From Nakamurella leprariae (GTDB lineage Bacteria > Actinomycetota > Actinomycetes > Mycobacteriales > Nakamurellaceae): 64,000 nt of DNA. The notes under the pieces were generated by a model. It searched no databases, had not been told where the DNA came from, and saw only the letters and a list, made by a program, of their open reading frames with translations. The translations under genes were made by a program, and so were the position numbers. The stretch lies in assembly GCF_016918035.1 (NCBI RefSeq), contig NZ_JAERWK010000006.1, positions 1 through 64,000 on the forward strand, given 5' to 3'. The stretch's first letter is position 1, and each line of letters opens with the position of its first letter. This document shows positions 52,652-61,448 of the stretch, piece by piece.

Positions 52652-53461
52652 GTGGACATCAACACCGTCACCGGTTATCGGCGACCCACCCGACGATCCG
52701 AACTCCTGCCCCTGGCTCCCGGTGAGGCCGTGCTGGCCGGCGGCAGCTGGTTGTTCTCCGAGCCGCAGCCGGGCGTGCAAGGGCTGGTCGACCTCGACGG
52801 CCTGGGCTGGCCGTCGATCACCGACGGCCCCGACGGGCTGACCATCGCGGCCACCTGCACCATCGAGACGCTTGCCGCCTGGCCGCGGAGCCCGCAGCGG
52901 CCGGCCGTCGCCCTGTTCCGTCGCTGCGCCCATTCGCTGCTGGGGTCGTTCAAGGTGCACCGCGTCGCCACCGTCGGCGGCAATCTCTGCATGTCGCTGC
53001 CGGCCGGCCCGATGATCTCGCTGACCACGGCCCTCGACGGCACCGTGCAGCTGTGGTCGGGCGACGAGCCCGACCGCCTCGTGCCGGTCACCGAGTTCGT
53101 CCTCGCACCGCTGACCAACGCACTCCGCCCGGGTGAGGTGGTGCGCTCGATCCACCTGCCCGACCTGGCGCTGCGGGCGCGCGTGGCCTTCCGGCAGCTG
53201 TCCCTGTCCCCCGTCGGCCGGTCCGCCGCCCTGCTCATCGGCCGGGTCGACCCCGATGGCTCGACCGTCCTCACCGTCACGGCCGCCACCCCGGCGCCGG
53301 TGCAGCTGCGCTTCCCCGCCCTGCCCACCGCCGCCGAACTGGACGACGCGGTCGCCACGATCGATCCCTGGTACGACGACCCGCACGGCACCCCCGACTG
53401 GCGCCGCGCCATCAGCCGTCGGCTCGCCGCCGAGATCCGGGACGAGCTGGAGCAGGCATGA
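52652..53461 (+). CDS. Molybdenum hydroxylase FAD-binding subunit (second enzyme)
   Basis: 269 residues of the molybdopterin dehydrogenase FAD domain. FAD-binding marks are VLAGGSWLFSEPQPGVQGLVDL near the start and ATVGGNLCMSLPAGPMISL at about 107-125. It is short, and the C-terminal CO_deh_flav_C domain is reduced. It starts at GTG 52652. It overlaps the next gene (Fe-S/Mo fusion) as ATGA. It is distant in sequence from the FAD subunit of the operon at 12340-13215, so the window encodes two independent molybdenum hydroxylases. Confidence 0.88.
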   Translation: MDINTVTGYRRPTRRSELLPLAPGEAVLAGGSWLFSEPQPGVQGLVDLDGLGWPSITDGPDGLTIAATCTIETLAAWPRSPQRPAVALFRRCAHSLLGSFKVHRVATVGGNLCMSLPAGPMISLTTALDGTVQLWSGDEPDRLVPVTEFVLAPLTNALRPGEVVRSIHLPDLALRARVAFRQLSLSPVGRSAALLIGRVDPDGSTVLTVTAATPAPVQLRFPALPTAAELDDAVATIDPWYDDPHGTPDWRRAISRRLAAEIRDELEQA

Positions 53462-56217
53462 GGATCAACGACCACCCGCTGCCCGCCGACACCGTCGCCC
53501 CCCGCCCCGGCCAGTGCCTGCGCACCTATCTGCGGCAGACCGGTCACCTGGACGTCAAGAAGGGGTGCGACGCCGGTGACTGCGGCGCCTGCACCGTCCT
53601 GGTCGACGGCCGGCCGGTGCACTCCTGCATCTACCCGGCCGTCCGCGCCACCGACCACGACGTCACCACGGTCCGCGGGCTCGGCGGCCCCGACGACCTA
53701 CACCCGGTGCAGCAGCGGTTCGTCGCCGCGGCGGGGTTCCAGTGCGGGTTCTGCACCGCCGGCATGGTGGTCACTGCCGCCGCGCTGCCCACCCCGGGCG
53801 ACGACGGCCCCGAGGGCGAGGTGGAGCGGCTGTTCAAGGGGAACCTGTGCCGCTGCACCGGGTACCGGTCCATCCGAGACGCCCTGGCCGGCATCCCCAA
53901 CGTCGAACCCCCCTGCGGCAAGAGCGGTGTCGGCGTCAGCACGGCCGCTCCCGCCGGTCCGCGCATCGTCACCGGGACCGAGCCGTACACCATGGACGTC
54001 GCCCCCGGCGACCTCCCGGCCGGGCTGCTGCACGCCGTTGTCCTGGGCAGCCCGCACCCGTCCGCGCGCATCATCCGGATCGACACCACCGCCGCCGCCG
54101 CGGTTCCGGGCGTGCACGCGGTCCTGACGCACGACGACGTCCCGGCCACCCTGTTCAGCACCGGGCGTCATCAGATCCGCCTGGACGACCCCGACGACAC
54201 GCTGATCATGGACCCGGTGCTGCGCTTCCGCGGCCAGCGGGTCGCCGTGGTCGTCGCCGAGACGGTGGCCGTGGCCGAGCACGCCCGCGCCCTCATCGAC
54301 GTCGAGTACGAGCTGCTGCCCGCGGTCTTCACCGTCGCGCAGGCCATGGCCCCCGGCGCGCACGCCGTGCACGGCGACAAGGACGCCACCGCCTCACGGA
54401 TCACCGACCCGGCCACCAACCTGGTCGCCGAGCAGCACGGCGAGGTCGGCGACGTCGCCGCCGGGCTCGCCGCCGCCGAGGCCGCCGGCGGCGCCACCGT
54501 CGCCGGCACCTGGCGGACCGGTCGCATCGCGCACGGCCAGCTCGAGACCCACGGCAGCATCGGCTGGCTCGACGAGACCGGCCGACTGGTGCTGCGGACC
54601 AGCACCCAGGTGCCGTTCCTGGTCCGCGACGAGCTGGCCCGCATCTTCGGTCTGGACCGGGACGGGGTCCGCGTGTTCGCCACCCGGGTCGGTGGCGGCT
54701 TCGGCGGCAAGCAGGAGCTGCTCACCGAGGACCTCGTCGCCCTGGCCGTGCTGACCACCGGGCGCCCGGTGCAGTACGAGATGTCCCGCACCGACGAGTT
54801 CACCATCGTCCCGTCCCGGCACCCGTTCACCGTCACGGTGCACGCCGGGGCCACCGGCGACGGGGTGCTCACCGCACTGGCCGTCGACGTGCTCACCGAC
54901 GCCGGGGCCTACGGCAACCACAGCCCGGGCGTCATGTTCCACAGCGTCCACGAGTCCATCGGCCTGTACCGGTGCCCGAACAAGCGGGTCGATGCCCGCT
55001 CGTACTACACGAACACGTTGCCCTCCGGTGCCTTCCGCGGCTACGGCCTCGGGCAGGTGATCTTCGCGATCGAGAGCGCGCTGGACGACCTGGCCCGCCG
55101 GCTGGGTCTCGACCCGTACGACCTGCGCCGCCGCAACGTGGTGGTGCCGGGTGACCGGATCATCGCCGACTCCGACCACCCGGACGACCTCGAGTTCGCC
55201 AGCTACGGCCTCGACCAGTGCCTGGACCTGGTGCAGCAGGCCATGTCCAGGCCCGGCGGCGTGCCGGCCCCCGACGGGGACGACTGGTCGGTGGGCGACG
55301 GCATGGCCACCGCCATGATCGCCACCATGCCGCCGCGCGGTCACCACGCCGACGCCACCCTGACGCTGACCCCGGACGGCCGGTACCGGATCGCCATCGG
55401 CACCGCGGAGTTCGGCAACGGCACCACCACGGTGCACCAGCAGATCGTCGCGTCCACCCTGGGCACCACCGCCGACCGGATCGACATCGTGCAGTCGGAC
55501 TCCGACGTGGTCGGGCACGACACCGGGGCGTTCGGCTCGGCCGGGACGGTGGTGGCCGGGCGCGCGCTGGCCGCAGCGGCCGAGGCACTCAAGGTGCAGG
55601 TGCTGTCCTTCGCGGCGTCGCTGCGCGCCGGACCGGGCAGCCCGGGCGACGACGGCGAACTCGGCCCGGACGGTGTCCGGTTCGGGGAGCGACTGGTCCG
55701 GCTGACCGACATCGCCGCGGCTGGGCCGGACGGGCGGCTCACCGCCACCGGCCGGCACGACGGCACGCCCCGGTCGCTGGCCTTCAACGTCCAGGCGTTC
55801 CGGGTGGCCGTGCACCGTGGCACCGGTGAGGTCCGGATCCTGCGGTCCGTGCACGCCGCCGACGCGGGCGTGGTCGTCAATCCCGAGCAGTGCCGCGCCC
55901 AGGTGGAGGGCGGCGTCGCCCAGGCCATCGGCAGCAGCCTGTACGAGGAGATCCACGTCGACGACGTCGGCACCGTGCTGACCAGCACCTTCCGCAATTA
56001 CCACATGCCGCAGATCGCGGACGTACCCGTCACCGAGGTGCTGTTCGCCGACACCATCGACCCGCTCGGCCCGTTCGGGGCCAAGTCGATGAGCGAGGCG
56101 CCGTACAACCCGGTCGCCCCGGCGCTGGCCAACGCCATCCGGGACGCGGCCGGGATCCGGCTACCGGAACTTCCGCTGTCCCGCGACCGGGTGTGGCGGG
56201 CGATCGACTCGGGGTGA
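53458..56217 (+). CDS. Molybdenum hydroxylase with fused [2Fe-2S] and Mo domains
   Basis: 919 residues. Residues 1-150 form the Fe-S part: C37, C42, C45 and C57 (ferredoxin cluster) and C96, C99, C131 and C133 (helical cluster). From about 160 the Mo-binding part begins. It has GTRVGGGFGGKQELLTEDLVALAVL-type cofactor motifs (around 412), SGAFRGYGLGQVIFAIES, and near the end PFGAKSMSEAPYNPVAPALANAI with the active-site Glu. The usual GEG context of that Glu is changed to SEA. The small and large subunits are normally separate or joined with FAD in between; here FAD alone is separate. It is likely a purine or heterocycle hydroxylase, substrate unknown. Confidence 0.9.
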   Translation: MRINDHPLPADTVAPRPGQCLRTYLRQTGHLDVKKGCDAGDCGACTVLVDGRPVHSCIYPAVRATDHDVTTVRGLGGPDDLHPVQQRFVAAAGFQCGFCTAGMVVTAAALPTPGDDGPEGEVERLFKGNLCRCTGYRSIRDALAGIPNVEPPCGKSGVGVSTAAPAGPRIVTGTEPYTMDVAPGDLPAGLLHAVVLGSPHPSARIIRIDTTAAAAVPGVHAVLTHDDVPATLFSTGRHQIRLDDPDDTLIMDPVLRFRGQRVAVVVAETVAVAEHARALIDVEYELLPAVFTVAQAMAPGAHAVHGDKDATASRITDPATNLVAEQHGEVGDVAAGLAAAEAAGGATVAGTWRTGRIAHGQLETHGSIGWLDETGRLVLRTSTQVPFLVRDELARIFGLDRDGVRVFATRVGGGFGGKQELLTEDLVALAVLTTGRPVQYEMSRTDEFTIVPSRHPFTVTVHAGATGDGVLTALAVDVLTDAGAYGNHSPGVMFHSVHESIGLYRCPNKRVDARSYYTNTLPSGAFRGYGLGQVIFAIESALDDLARRLGLDPYDLRRRNVVVPGDRIIADSDHPDDLEFASYGLDQCLDLVQQAMSRPGGVPAPDGDDWSVGDGMATAMIATMPPRGHHADATLTLTPDGRYRIAIGTAEFGNGTTTVHQQIVASTLGTTADRIDIVQSDSDVVGHDTGAFGSAGTVVAGRALAAAAEALKVQVLSFAASLRAGPGSPGDDGELGPDGVRFGERLVRLTDIAAAGPDGRLTATGRHDGTPRSLAFNVQAFRVAVHRGTGEVRILRSVHAADAGVVVNPEQCRAQVEGGVAQAIGSSLYEEIHVDDVGTVLTSTFRNYHMPQIADVPVTEVLFADTIDPLGPFGAKSMSEAPYNPVAPALANAIRDAAGIRLPELPLSRDRVWRAIDSG

Positions 56218-56264
56218 GCAGCCGGTGATCAGCCCCGTCCTGGCCGCTGTGCCACGCTGGTCGG

Positions 56265-57566
56265 GTGCGCATGCAATTCGCCACCGGGCCGGATCCCACC
56301 GACCTGCTGACGCTGCCGTGGTCGACGCCGCTCGCCGAGTGGCCGCGGGAGAAGCTGGTCAGTCTGCCGCGCGGCATCTCCCGGCACGTGGTGCGGTTCG
56401 TGCGGATCAGCGGCATCGTCTACGCGATCAAGGAGATCGACCCGGTCCTGGCCGACCGGGAGTACGCCCTGCTGCGGGACCTGGCCCGGCTGAGCCTGCC
56501 CGTCGTGCAGGCCATCGGGGTGGTCGGCAACCGCACCACCGTCGACGGCGACCGACTGGACAGTGCCCTGGTCACCAAGCACCTGCGGTTCTCGCTTCCC
56601 TACCGCGCGCTGTTCTCCCGGCGGATGGACGGCGACCTGGAGCCCAAGTTGCTGGACGCGCTGGCCGAACTGCTGGTCCGGCTGCATCTGGCCGGGTTCG
56701 CCTGGAAGGACTGCTCGCTGTCCAACACGCTGTTCCGCCGGGACGCCGGCGCGCTGGCCGCGTACCTGGTCGACGCCGAGACCGGGGAGCTGCGGTCGTC
56801 GCTGTCCGAGGGACAACGCCGCAACGACCTGGACATCGCCGAGACCAACCTGGCCGGTGAGCTGCTGGACCTGCAGATGTCCGGACTGCTGCCGGAGTCG
56901 GTGGATCCGATCGACACCGCCACCTCGGTGCTCCGCCGGTACGACCGGCTCTGGGCCGAGCTCACCGCGCCGCAGACCATCGGGGCCGGCGAGTGGTGGC
57001 GGATCGACCAGCGGCTGCGCCGACTCAACGACCTCGGCTACGACGTCGCCCAGATCACCGTCAACGAGCAGCAGGGCGAGCCGCAGATGCTGGTGCAGAC
57101 GCAGGTGGTCGAGGCGGGGCACCACCGGCGCCGGCTGTACGACCTCACCGGCCTGCAGGTCCAGGAGAACCAGGCCCGGCGCATCCTGAACGACCTGGAC
57201 ACCTACCGGTCCCAGGCTGTGCTGCCCGAGACCGACGTCGAGGAGGAGACGGTCGCCCGGCACTGGTTGTCCGACTGCTTCGAGCCGACCATCGAGCAGA
57301 TCCCGCCCGCGCTGGTGGCCAAGCTGGAACCGGCCGAGGTGTTCCACGAGGTGCTCGAACACCGGTGGTTCCTGTCCGAGGCGGCCGGGCGCGAGGTCAG
57401 CCTGGCCGAGGCGGCCACGTCCTACATGCAGAACGTGCTGCGGCACCGACCGGACGAGAAGGCGTTCCTCGAGCCCAGCCTGATGGGTCTGGGGGGCGAG
57501 GTGAACGGGGAGGGCGGGGCCGACGACGCGGACCGGTCCTGGGGCGGCACCGACCCCACCCCCTGA
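56265..57566 (+). CDS. DUF4032 protein (kinase-like fold)
   Basis: 433 residues of an actinobacterial family. The first half resembles a lipopolysaccharide/RIO kinase-like fold: IVYAIKEIDPVLADREYALLRDL with a candidate ATP Lys, VTKHLRFSLPYRALF, and LVRLHLAGFAWKDCSLSNTLFRRD in place of the catalytic HGDxxxxN loop. The DxxS change may make it inactive. The second half (MLVQTQVVEAGHHRRRLYDLTGLQVQEN and on) is the DUF4032 C-terminal domain. It starts at GTG 56265 or ATG 56271. Function is unknown. Confidence 0.88.
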   Translation: MRMQFATGPDPTDLLTLPWSTPLAEWPREKLVSLPRGISRHVVRFVRISGIVYAIKEIDPVLADREYALLRDLARLSLPVVQAIGVVGNRTTVDGDRLDSALVTKHLRFSLPYRALFSRRMDGDLEPKLLDALAELLVRLHLAGFAWKDCSLSNTLFRRDAGALAAYLVDAETGELRSSLSEGQRRNDLDIAETNLAGELLDLQMSGLLPESVDPIDTATSVLRRYDRLWAELTAPQTIGAGEWWRIDQRLRRLNDLGYDVAQITVNEQQGEPQMLVQTQVVEAGHHRRRLYDLTGLQVQENQARRILNDLDTYRSQAVLPETDVEEETVARHWLSDCFEPTIEQIPPALVAKLEPAEVFHEVLEHRWFLSEAAGREVSLAEAATSYMQNVLRHRPDEKAFLEPSLMGLGGEVNGEGGADDADRSWGGTDPTP

Positions 57567-57663
57567 CCCGCCCGCCGGATGCTCTGTCGCGAATGATCAC
57601 GCAGTGTCACAATGCCTGATCGAGCGCCGTTCGGCGCCGCCTCGTTCGTCCTGGGGGACCGCT

Positions 57664-58284
57664 ATGACACGACCGTTCGACATCAGTTCGCAGGTGACGG
57701 CGACCGCCCGCCAGTTCTGGTGGCTGCTCCTGGTTCGCGGCATCTTCGCCGTCATCTTCGGCATCATGGCCGTCGCGTGGCCGGGCATCACCGCGCTCGC
57801 GCTGGCCTTCGTCTTCGGCATCTACGCGATCATGGACGGCGTCGCCTCGATCGTCCTGGGCTTCCAGGAGCGCAAGGCCGGCGAGAAGTGGGGCGCGACC
57901 ATCGTGCTCGGCGTGCTGTCGATCGTCGCCGGCATCATCGCGCTGGTCTGGCCGGTCATCACCGCGCTGGCCCTGCTCTACGTGGTCGCGTTCTGGGCGA
58001 TCATTGCCGGCGTCATGTCGATCGCCGGCGCGTTCGGACTGCGCAAGGCCGGTATCGGGCACTGGGGCTGGACGCTGGTCTTCGGCATCCTGTCGGTGGT
58101 CTTCGGCCTGGTCCTGCTGATCGGGAATCCCGTGTCGGGGATCCTGGGCCTGATCTGGGCGATCGGCATCTTCGTCATCGTCGAGGGCATCGCCCTGATC
58201 GCCGGCTCGTTCGCGGTCCGCAGCCTGGGCAAGTCCGGCAGCGGAGCGGCCGCCGACACCCGCACCACCCCCGCGGCGAGCTGA
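57664..58284 (+). CDS. HdeD family membrane protein (DUF308)
   Basis: 206 residues with six membrane segments arranged as three repeated pairs: FWWLLLVRGIFAVIFGIMAVAWPGITALAL, then GATIVLGVLSIVAGIIALVWPVITALALLYVV, and a third GWTLVFGILSVVFGLVLLIGNP. Each pair contains the G-x-P turn typical of DUF308. HdeD of E. coli is an acid-stress membrane protein; in actinobacteria the role is undefined. ATG 57664 has a GGGGGA site. A hairpin follows the gene. Confidence 0.92.
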   Translation: MTRPFDISSQVTATARQFWWLLLVRGIFAVIFGIMAVAWPGITALALAFVFGIYAIMDGVASIVLGFQERKAGEKWGATIVLGVLSIVAGIIALVWPVITALALLYVVAFWAIIAGVMSIAGAFGLRKAGIGHWGWTLVFGILSVVFGLVLLIGNPVSGILGLIWAIGIFVIVEGIALIAGSFAVRSLGKSGSGAAADTRTTPAAS

Positions 58285-58287
58285 GCT

Positions 58288-58340
58288 CGCGGGTGGCCGG
58301 ACGGTGCGGCGAGCCCCGTAGTCTGTCCGGGCCACCCGCG
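58288..58340 (+). terminator. GC-rich hairpin between HdeD gene and tRNA
   Basis: CGCGGGTGGCC (58288-58298) pairs perfectly with GGCCACCCGCG (58330-58340); 4 more base pairs follow after a bulge. It starts 4 bases past the stop codon and ends 11 bases before the tRNA. Confidence 0.6.
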
Positions 58341-58350
58341 GGGGTGGCAC

Positions 58351-58423
58351 GCCGCCGTGGCGCAACTGGTAGCGCACCCGACTTGTAATCGGGCGGTTGG
58401 GGGTTCAAGTCCCCCCGGCGGCT
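58351..58423 (+). tRNA. tRNA-Thr (anticodon TGT)
   Basis: A complete 73-base cloverleaf. The acceptor stem is GCCGCCG/CGGCGGC with discriminator T. The D arm is GCGC-AACTGGTA-GCGC. The anticodon stem is CCCGA/TCGGG around CTTGTAA, with TGT at 58384-58386. The T arm is GGGGG-TTCAAGT-CCCCC. No CCA is encoded. The VanW gene ends 15 bases downstream on the other strand. Confidence 0.97.
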
Positions 58424-58438
58424 CTGCTCCGTCCTGCC

Positions 58439-60349
58439 TCAGCCCGTCGGCGTGGCCGCGTCGGCCGGCGCCGCCGGCTCCGTCGCCCCCGGTGTGGCCG
58501 GGGTGCCTTCCGGAGTGGGCGTGGGGGTCGGCGTCGGCGTGGGCGCCGGGGTGGGCGGCGGCGAGCAGACCACGTTCTGCTGGCCGTTGTACTGGGTGGT
58601 GAAGTCCTCGCGCCGCAGCTCGGTGCCGGCCAGGTCCCGGATGATCCGGGTGTTCACCACACTGAAGCCCTGGCTGCCGGACGACGGCGAGCAGGACTGG
58701 CCGTACGGGATCACGATCCGCGGCGCGGCCGTGTAGTCGAACCGGTCGCTGGAGATCGACTCGACCTCGACGTGCTTGGTGCCCCACAGCCGGACCGTGA
58801 TGGAGCTGGACGTCCACTCCGTCTGGATCAGCACGCCCGTGTCGTAGTCGTTCGAGAAGGCCAGGTCGATCACCCCGTCGTACACGGTCGCCTCGCGGCC
58901 GGCCGGGTAGCGGGAGATGTAGAACGAGTGCGGGGTGTGCGTCACGTCGCCCATGCCGGCGAAGTACGCCGCGTTGTACAGCGTGGTGGCGAACTGGCTG
59001 ATGCCGCCGCCGACCGCCCTCGACAGCGCGCCGTCCTGGATGACCGCTGCGGACACGTAGCCCTCCGCGGACGTCCGCGGGCCGGTGAACTCGTTCAGCG
59101 AGAACGTCGCCCCCGGCGCGACGAGCGCGCCGTTGACCCGCTCGGCCACCACCCGGATGTTGACGCCCGAGTCGCCGGCGAATCCGCCGGTGGTGAACTC
59201 GCCGATCGGCTCCTTGATCCCCCAGGCCTGCACCTGGGCGGTGGTCAGGGCGGGCGCGGTCACCTGGTAGGCGACCGCGGCGGTGTGGGTGGGCGCCGGC
59301 CCGGTCAGGGCGGCCTGGATGGCCTGGTCGGTGGTGGCCCAGTCGACGGTGCGGCCGTCCTGGGACGGCGTCACCTGCGGCGCCCCGTTCACCAGCGCCA
59401 CCCCGGCGTTCTGCGGTGCCGCCTGGGTGGCCTCGATCGGCGCGGTCAGCGGCTGGCGCACCGCGAGGGCGTCCAGCGCAACCGTCCAGCCGTCGCCGGC
59501 GTCCGGGCCGACGGTGACGGCCGCGGCGATCTCCTCGGGTGACCGGGACCAGCTCGTGCCCTCGCCGGTGACGGTGAGCGGCGTCGAGAGCATCGCGGTG
59601 AGCGTGGCGGCGGCCTCCTGGGTCCGTGCCACAGAGGCCCGCACCGGCACCACCTGCATGGGCAGTTCGACCTGGTGGAACGCGTCCGAGCCGGCCAGCC
59701 ACGCGGTCCGGACGGTGCCGACCGTGGCCGGGACGTCGAGCGTGACGCCGGTGCGCGGCTCGGTGACCTGCACCTGCGCGCCGGCCAGGGTGATCGCACC
59801 CTCGACCGGCGGGGTGTCCAGCGTGGCCTCCGTCCGGGTCGCCCAGTCGGTCAGTGCGGTCTCGTCGACGGCGGCCACCGGCGCGACTTCGTGGGACGAG
59901 AAGAAGGACGTCAACCGCGACCACGGACTCGCCGAACGTTCACCGGCGGCGGCGACGGTGGCCGCCACGTCGTAGCCGAGGCCGGCGTCGGTCGGGACCA
60001 GGGTGACCGGACCGTTCGGAGCGGTCACCGTCAGCGGTTCCACCCACGGACCCTGCGCGAGGACGGCGGACACCTGCTGCTCCGCCTCGGCCGGCGTCAG
60101 CCCACCGACCTCGACCCCCGCGATGGTGGTGTTGCGCTCGATCGTGCCGCCGGTGCGCAGCAGGTCGACCAGGTACACGGCACCGAGCACGACGAACACC
60201 GCTCCGACCACCACGGCGATCACCGCACCGGCCGGCCAGCGACGGCGGCGCGGCGTGGGGTCCTCCGGTCCCGTGGGGTCCTCCGGTCCCGAGGGGTCGA
60301 CCGAGGGGTCGTCGACCTGGGACTGGTTGATCTCGGTGCCGTCGGTCAC
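58439..60349 (-). CDS. VanW family protein with PG-binding-type domains
   Basis: 636 residues. A cytoplasmic acidic/Pro-rich N-terminus (about 45 residues), one membrane anchor (AGAVIAVVVGAVFVVLGAVYLV) and a long extracellular part. Two repeats of the YoaR-like PG4 domain (EVGGLTPAEAEQQVSAVL and onwards) precede the VanW core with FSLNEFTGPRTSAEGYVSAAVIQDG and GGGISQFATTLYNAAYFAGM. The C-terminus has a Pro-Thr repeat tail. It is probably cell-wall associated. The start is GTG 60349 with GGGAG; the long frame upstream (60433) has no such site. Confidence 0.9.
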   Translation of the reverse strand: MTDGTEINQSQVDDPSVDPSGPEDPTGPEDPTPRRRRWPAGAVIAVVVGAVFVVLGAVYLVDLLRTGGTIERNTTIAGVEVGGLTPAEAEQQVSAVLAQGPWVEPLTVTAPNGPVTLVPTDAGLGYDVAATVAAAGERSASPWSRLTSFFSSHEVAPVAAVDETALTDWATRTEATLDTPPVEGAITLAGAQVQVTEPRTGVTLDVPATVGTVRTAWLAGSDAFHQVELPMQVVPVRASVARTQEAAATLTAMLSTPLTVTGEGTSWSRSPEEIAAAVTVGPDAGDGWTVALDALAVRQPLTAPIEATQAAPQNAGVALVNGAPQVTPSQDGRTVDWATTDQAIQAALTGPAPTHTAAVAYQVTAPALTTAQVQAWGIKEPIGEFTTGGFAGDSGVNIRVVAERVNGALVAPGATFSLNEFTGPRTSAEGYVSAAVIQDGALSRAVGGGISQFATTLYNAAYFAGMGDVTHTPHSFYISRYPAGREATVYDGVIDLAFSNDYDTGVLIQTEWTSSSITVRLWGTKHVEVESISSDRFDYTAAPRIVIPYGQSCSPSSGSQGFSVVNTRIIRDLAGTELRREDFTTQYNGQQNVVCSPPPTPAPTPTPTPTPTPEGTPATPGATEPAAPADAATPTG

Positions 60350-60532
60350 GCCGCTCCCTGGTGTCGTCCTCGACCGTCGGGCGGGCCGCCCGGCGGTGCG
60401 CCCGACGACGATCATCGCAAAGATGACCGACACGGCACCGCGCTAGGACGCGCGCGCAGGGGTCACGGTTGTGCCCGGATGCGGACGGACGGTGACGAGC
60501 GGACCGTGACGGGCGGACGGTGACCGGAACGG

Positions 60533-61102
60533 TCAGCCGGAGGCGACGCGGGCGCCATGACCGTGCACGGATCCATCGGCCGCCGGGGGCTCGGCGTCGT
60601 CGTCCTGCCCGGTGGTCCCGGCGGCGCCGGACAGGATCCGGCGGCACTCGTCGGCGGTGACGCCCATGAGCGCGGCCAGGGCGGTGATCGCCCCGTCGTC
60701 CAGCGTCATCGCGGAGGCGGCGCCGCCACCGGTGCGGAGTTCGAACCAGCGGCGGACCGGCGCGAGCCGGTCGTCGTCGCCGTCCATCACCTCGGCCACG
60801 TCCACGGTGATCGCACCCTGGTGGGTGACCGGGACCGGCCAGCGGCCGATGCCGCGCTCGGCCATGGTCAGCAGCCCGCCCAGGTCCTCGCCCAGTGCGC
60901 GGGCGATGACCCACAGCACGTCGATGCGCAGCGACCGGTGTCCGGTCTCGTAGTTGGCCAGGGCGGCCTTGCTGACCAGCCCGCCGGTGCGGTTGGCCAC
61001 CTCCGCCTGGGTCAGCTTCTGCCGACGACGGGACTCACGGATGGCTCGGCACACCGCGGCAGCGAACTGCTGCTGGGCTCGCGCGTCGTACACCTGGGAC
61101 AC
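60533..61102 (-). CDS. Helix-turn-helix (XRE-type) transcriptional regulator
   Basis: 189 residues. The N-terminal Cro/C1-type HTH, about residues 15-75, reads RAIRESRRRQKLTQAEVANRTGG with SKAALANYETGHRSLRIDVLWVIARALGEDL. The rest is an acidic, Gly-rich tail containing an LAPVRRWFELRTGGG segment and a helix TALAALMGVTADECRRIL. GTG 61102 is preferred because an AGGGGAA site precedes it; the ATG at 61138 lacks one. A promoter-like pair lies at 61257-61284. Targets are unknown. Confidence 0.82.
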   Translation of the reverse strand: MSQVYDARAQQQFAAAVCRAIRESRRRQKLTQAEVANRTGGLVSKAALANYETGHRSLRIDVLWVIARALGEDLGGLLTMAERGIGRWPVPVTHQGAITVDVAEVMDGDDDRLAPVRRWFELRTGGGAASAMTLDDGAITALAALMGVTADECRRILSGAAGTTGQDDDAEPPAADGSVHGHGARVASG

Positions 61103-61138
61103 GCCTGGGTTCCCCTGTCGGATCGGTTCGGCGGACAT

Positions 61139-61448
61139 GGTCGGTGCTGGCCCGGGAGGCAGCCAGGAACAGCTCCGGCCTGGCGCCGGGACGCGCGAGC
61201 CGGTGCCATGCTCCGAACGGGGGTAACCGACCCTCAGAACCGTGCACGGCGCAGTATTTGTACCACAGCGCAACCAGAATCCAACCCTATTGGCGCAACG
61301 CCGGACTCGTTCTCACAGCTGGGCGATGCGCTGCGTGACTGACGGTTGTCGTTCCGACACCAGGAGTCGATCTTGCCACCACCCGTCCGGCTGACCCGGT
61401 GCCGTCGCCGAGCCCACCCGACCGGCACCACCGCGGGCACCGACCGGA
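61139..61448. other. Gap between HTH gene and otsA-otsB
   Basis: 310 bases without a gene. It contains the predicted promoter and leader of the HTH gene and a locally A/T-richer stretch around 61255-61300. No other signal was seen. Confidence 0.5.
61257..61284 (-). promoter_or_regulatory. Candidate promoter of the HTH regulator
   Basis: On the minus strand a -35-like TTGGAT (61279-61284), a 16-base spacer and a -10-like TACAAA (61257-61262) lie in an A/T-rich patch, giving a leader of about 145 bases. Confidence 0.35.

Noticed and set aside
58351..58423. tRNA-Thr as an integration site of a mobile element
   Set aside because: No integrase, no duplicated tRNA 3' end and no phage-like genes were seen around it.
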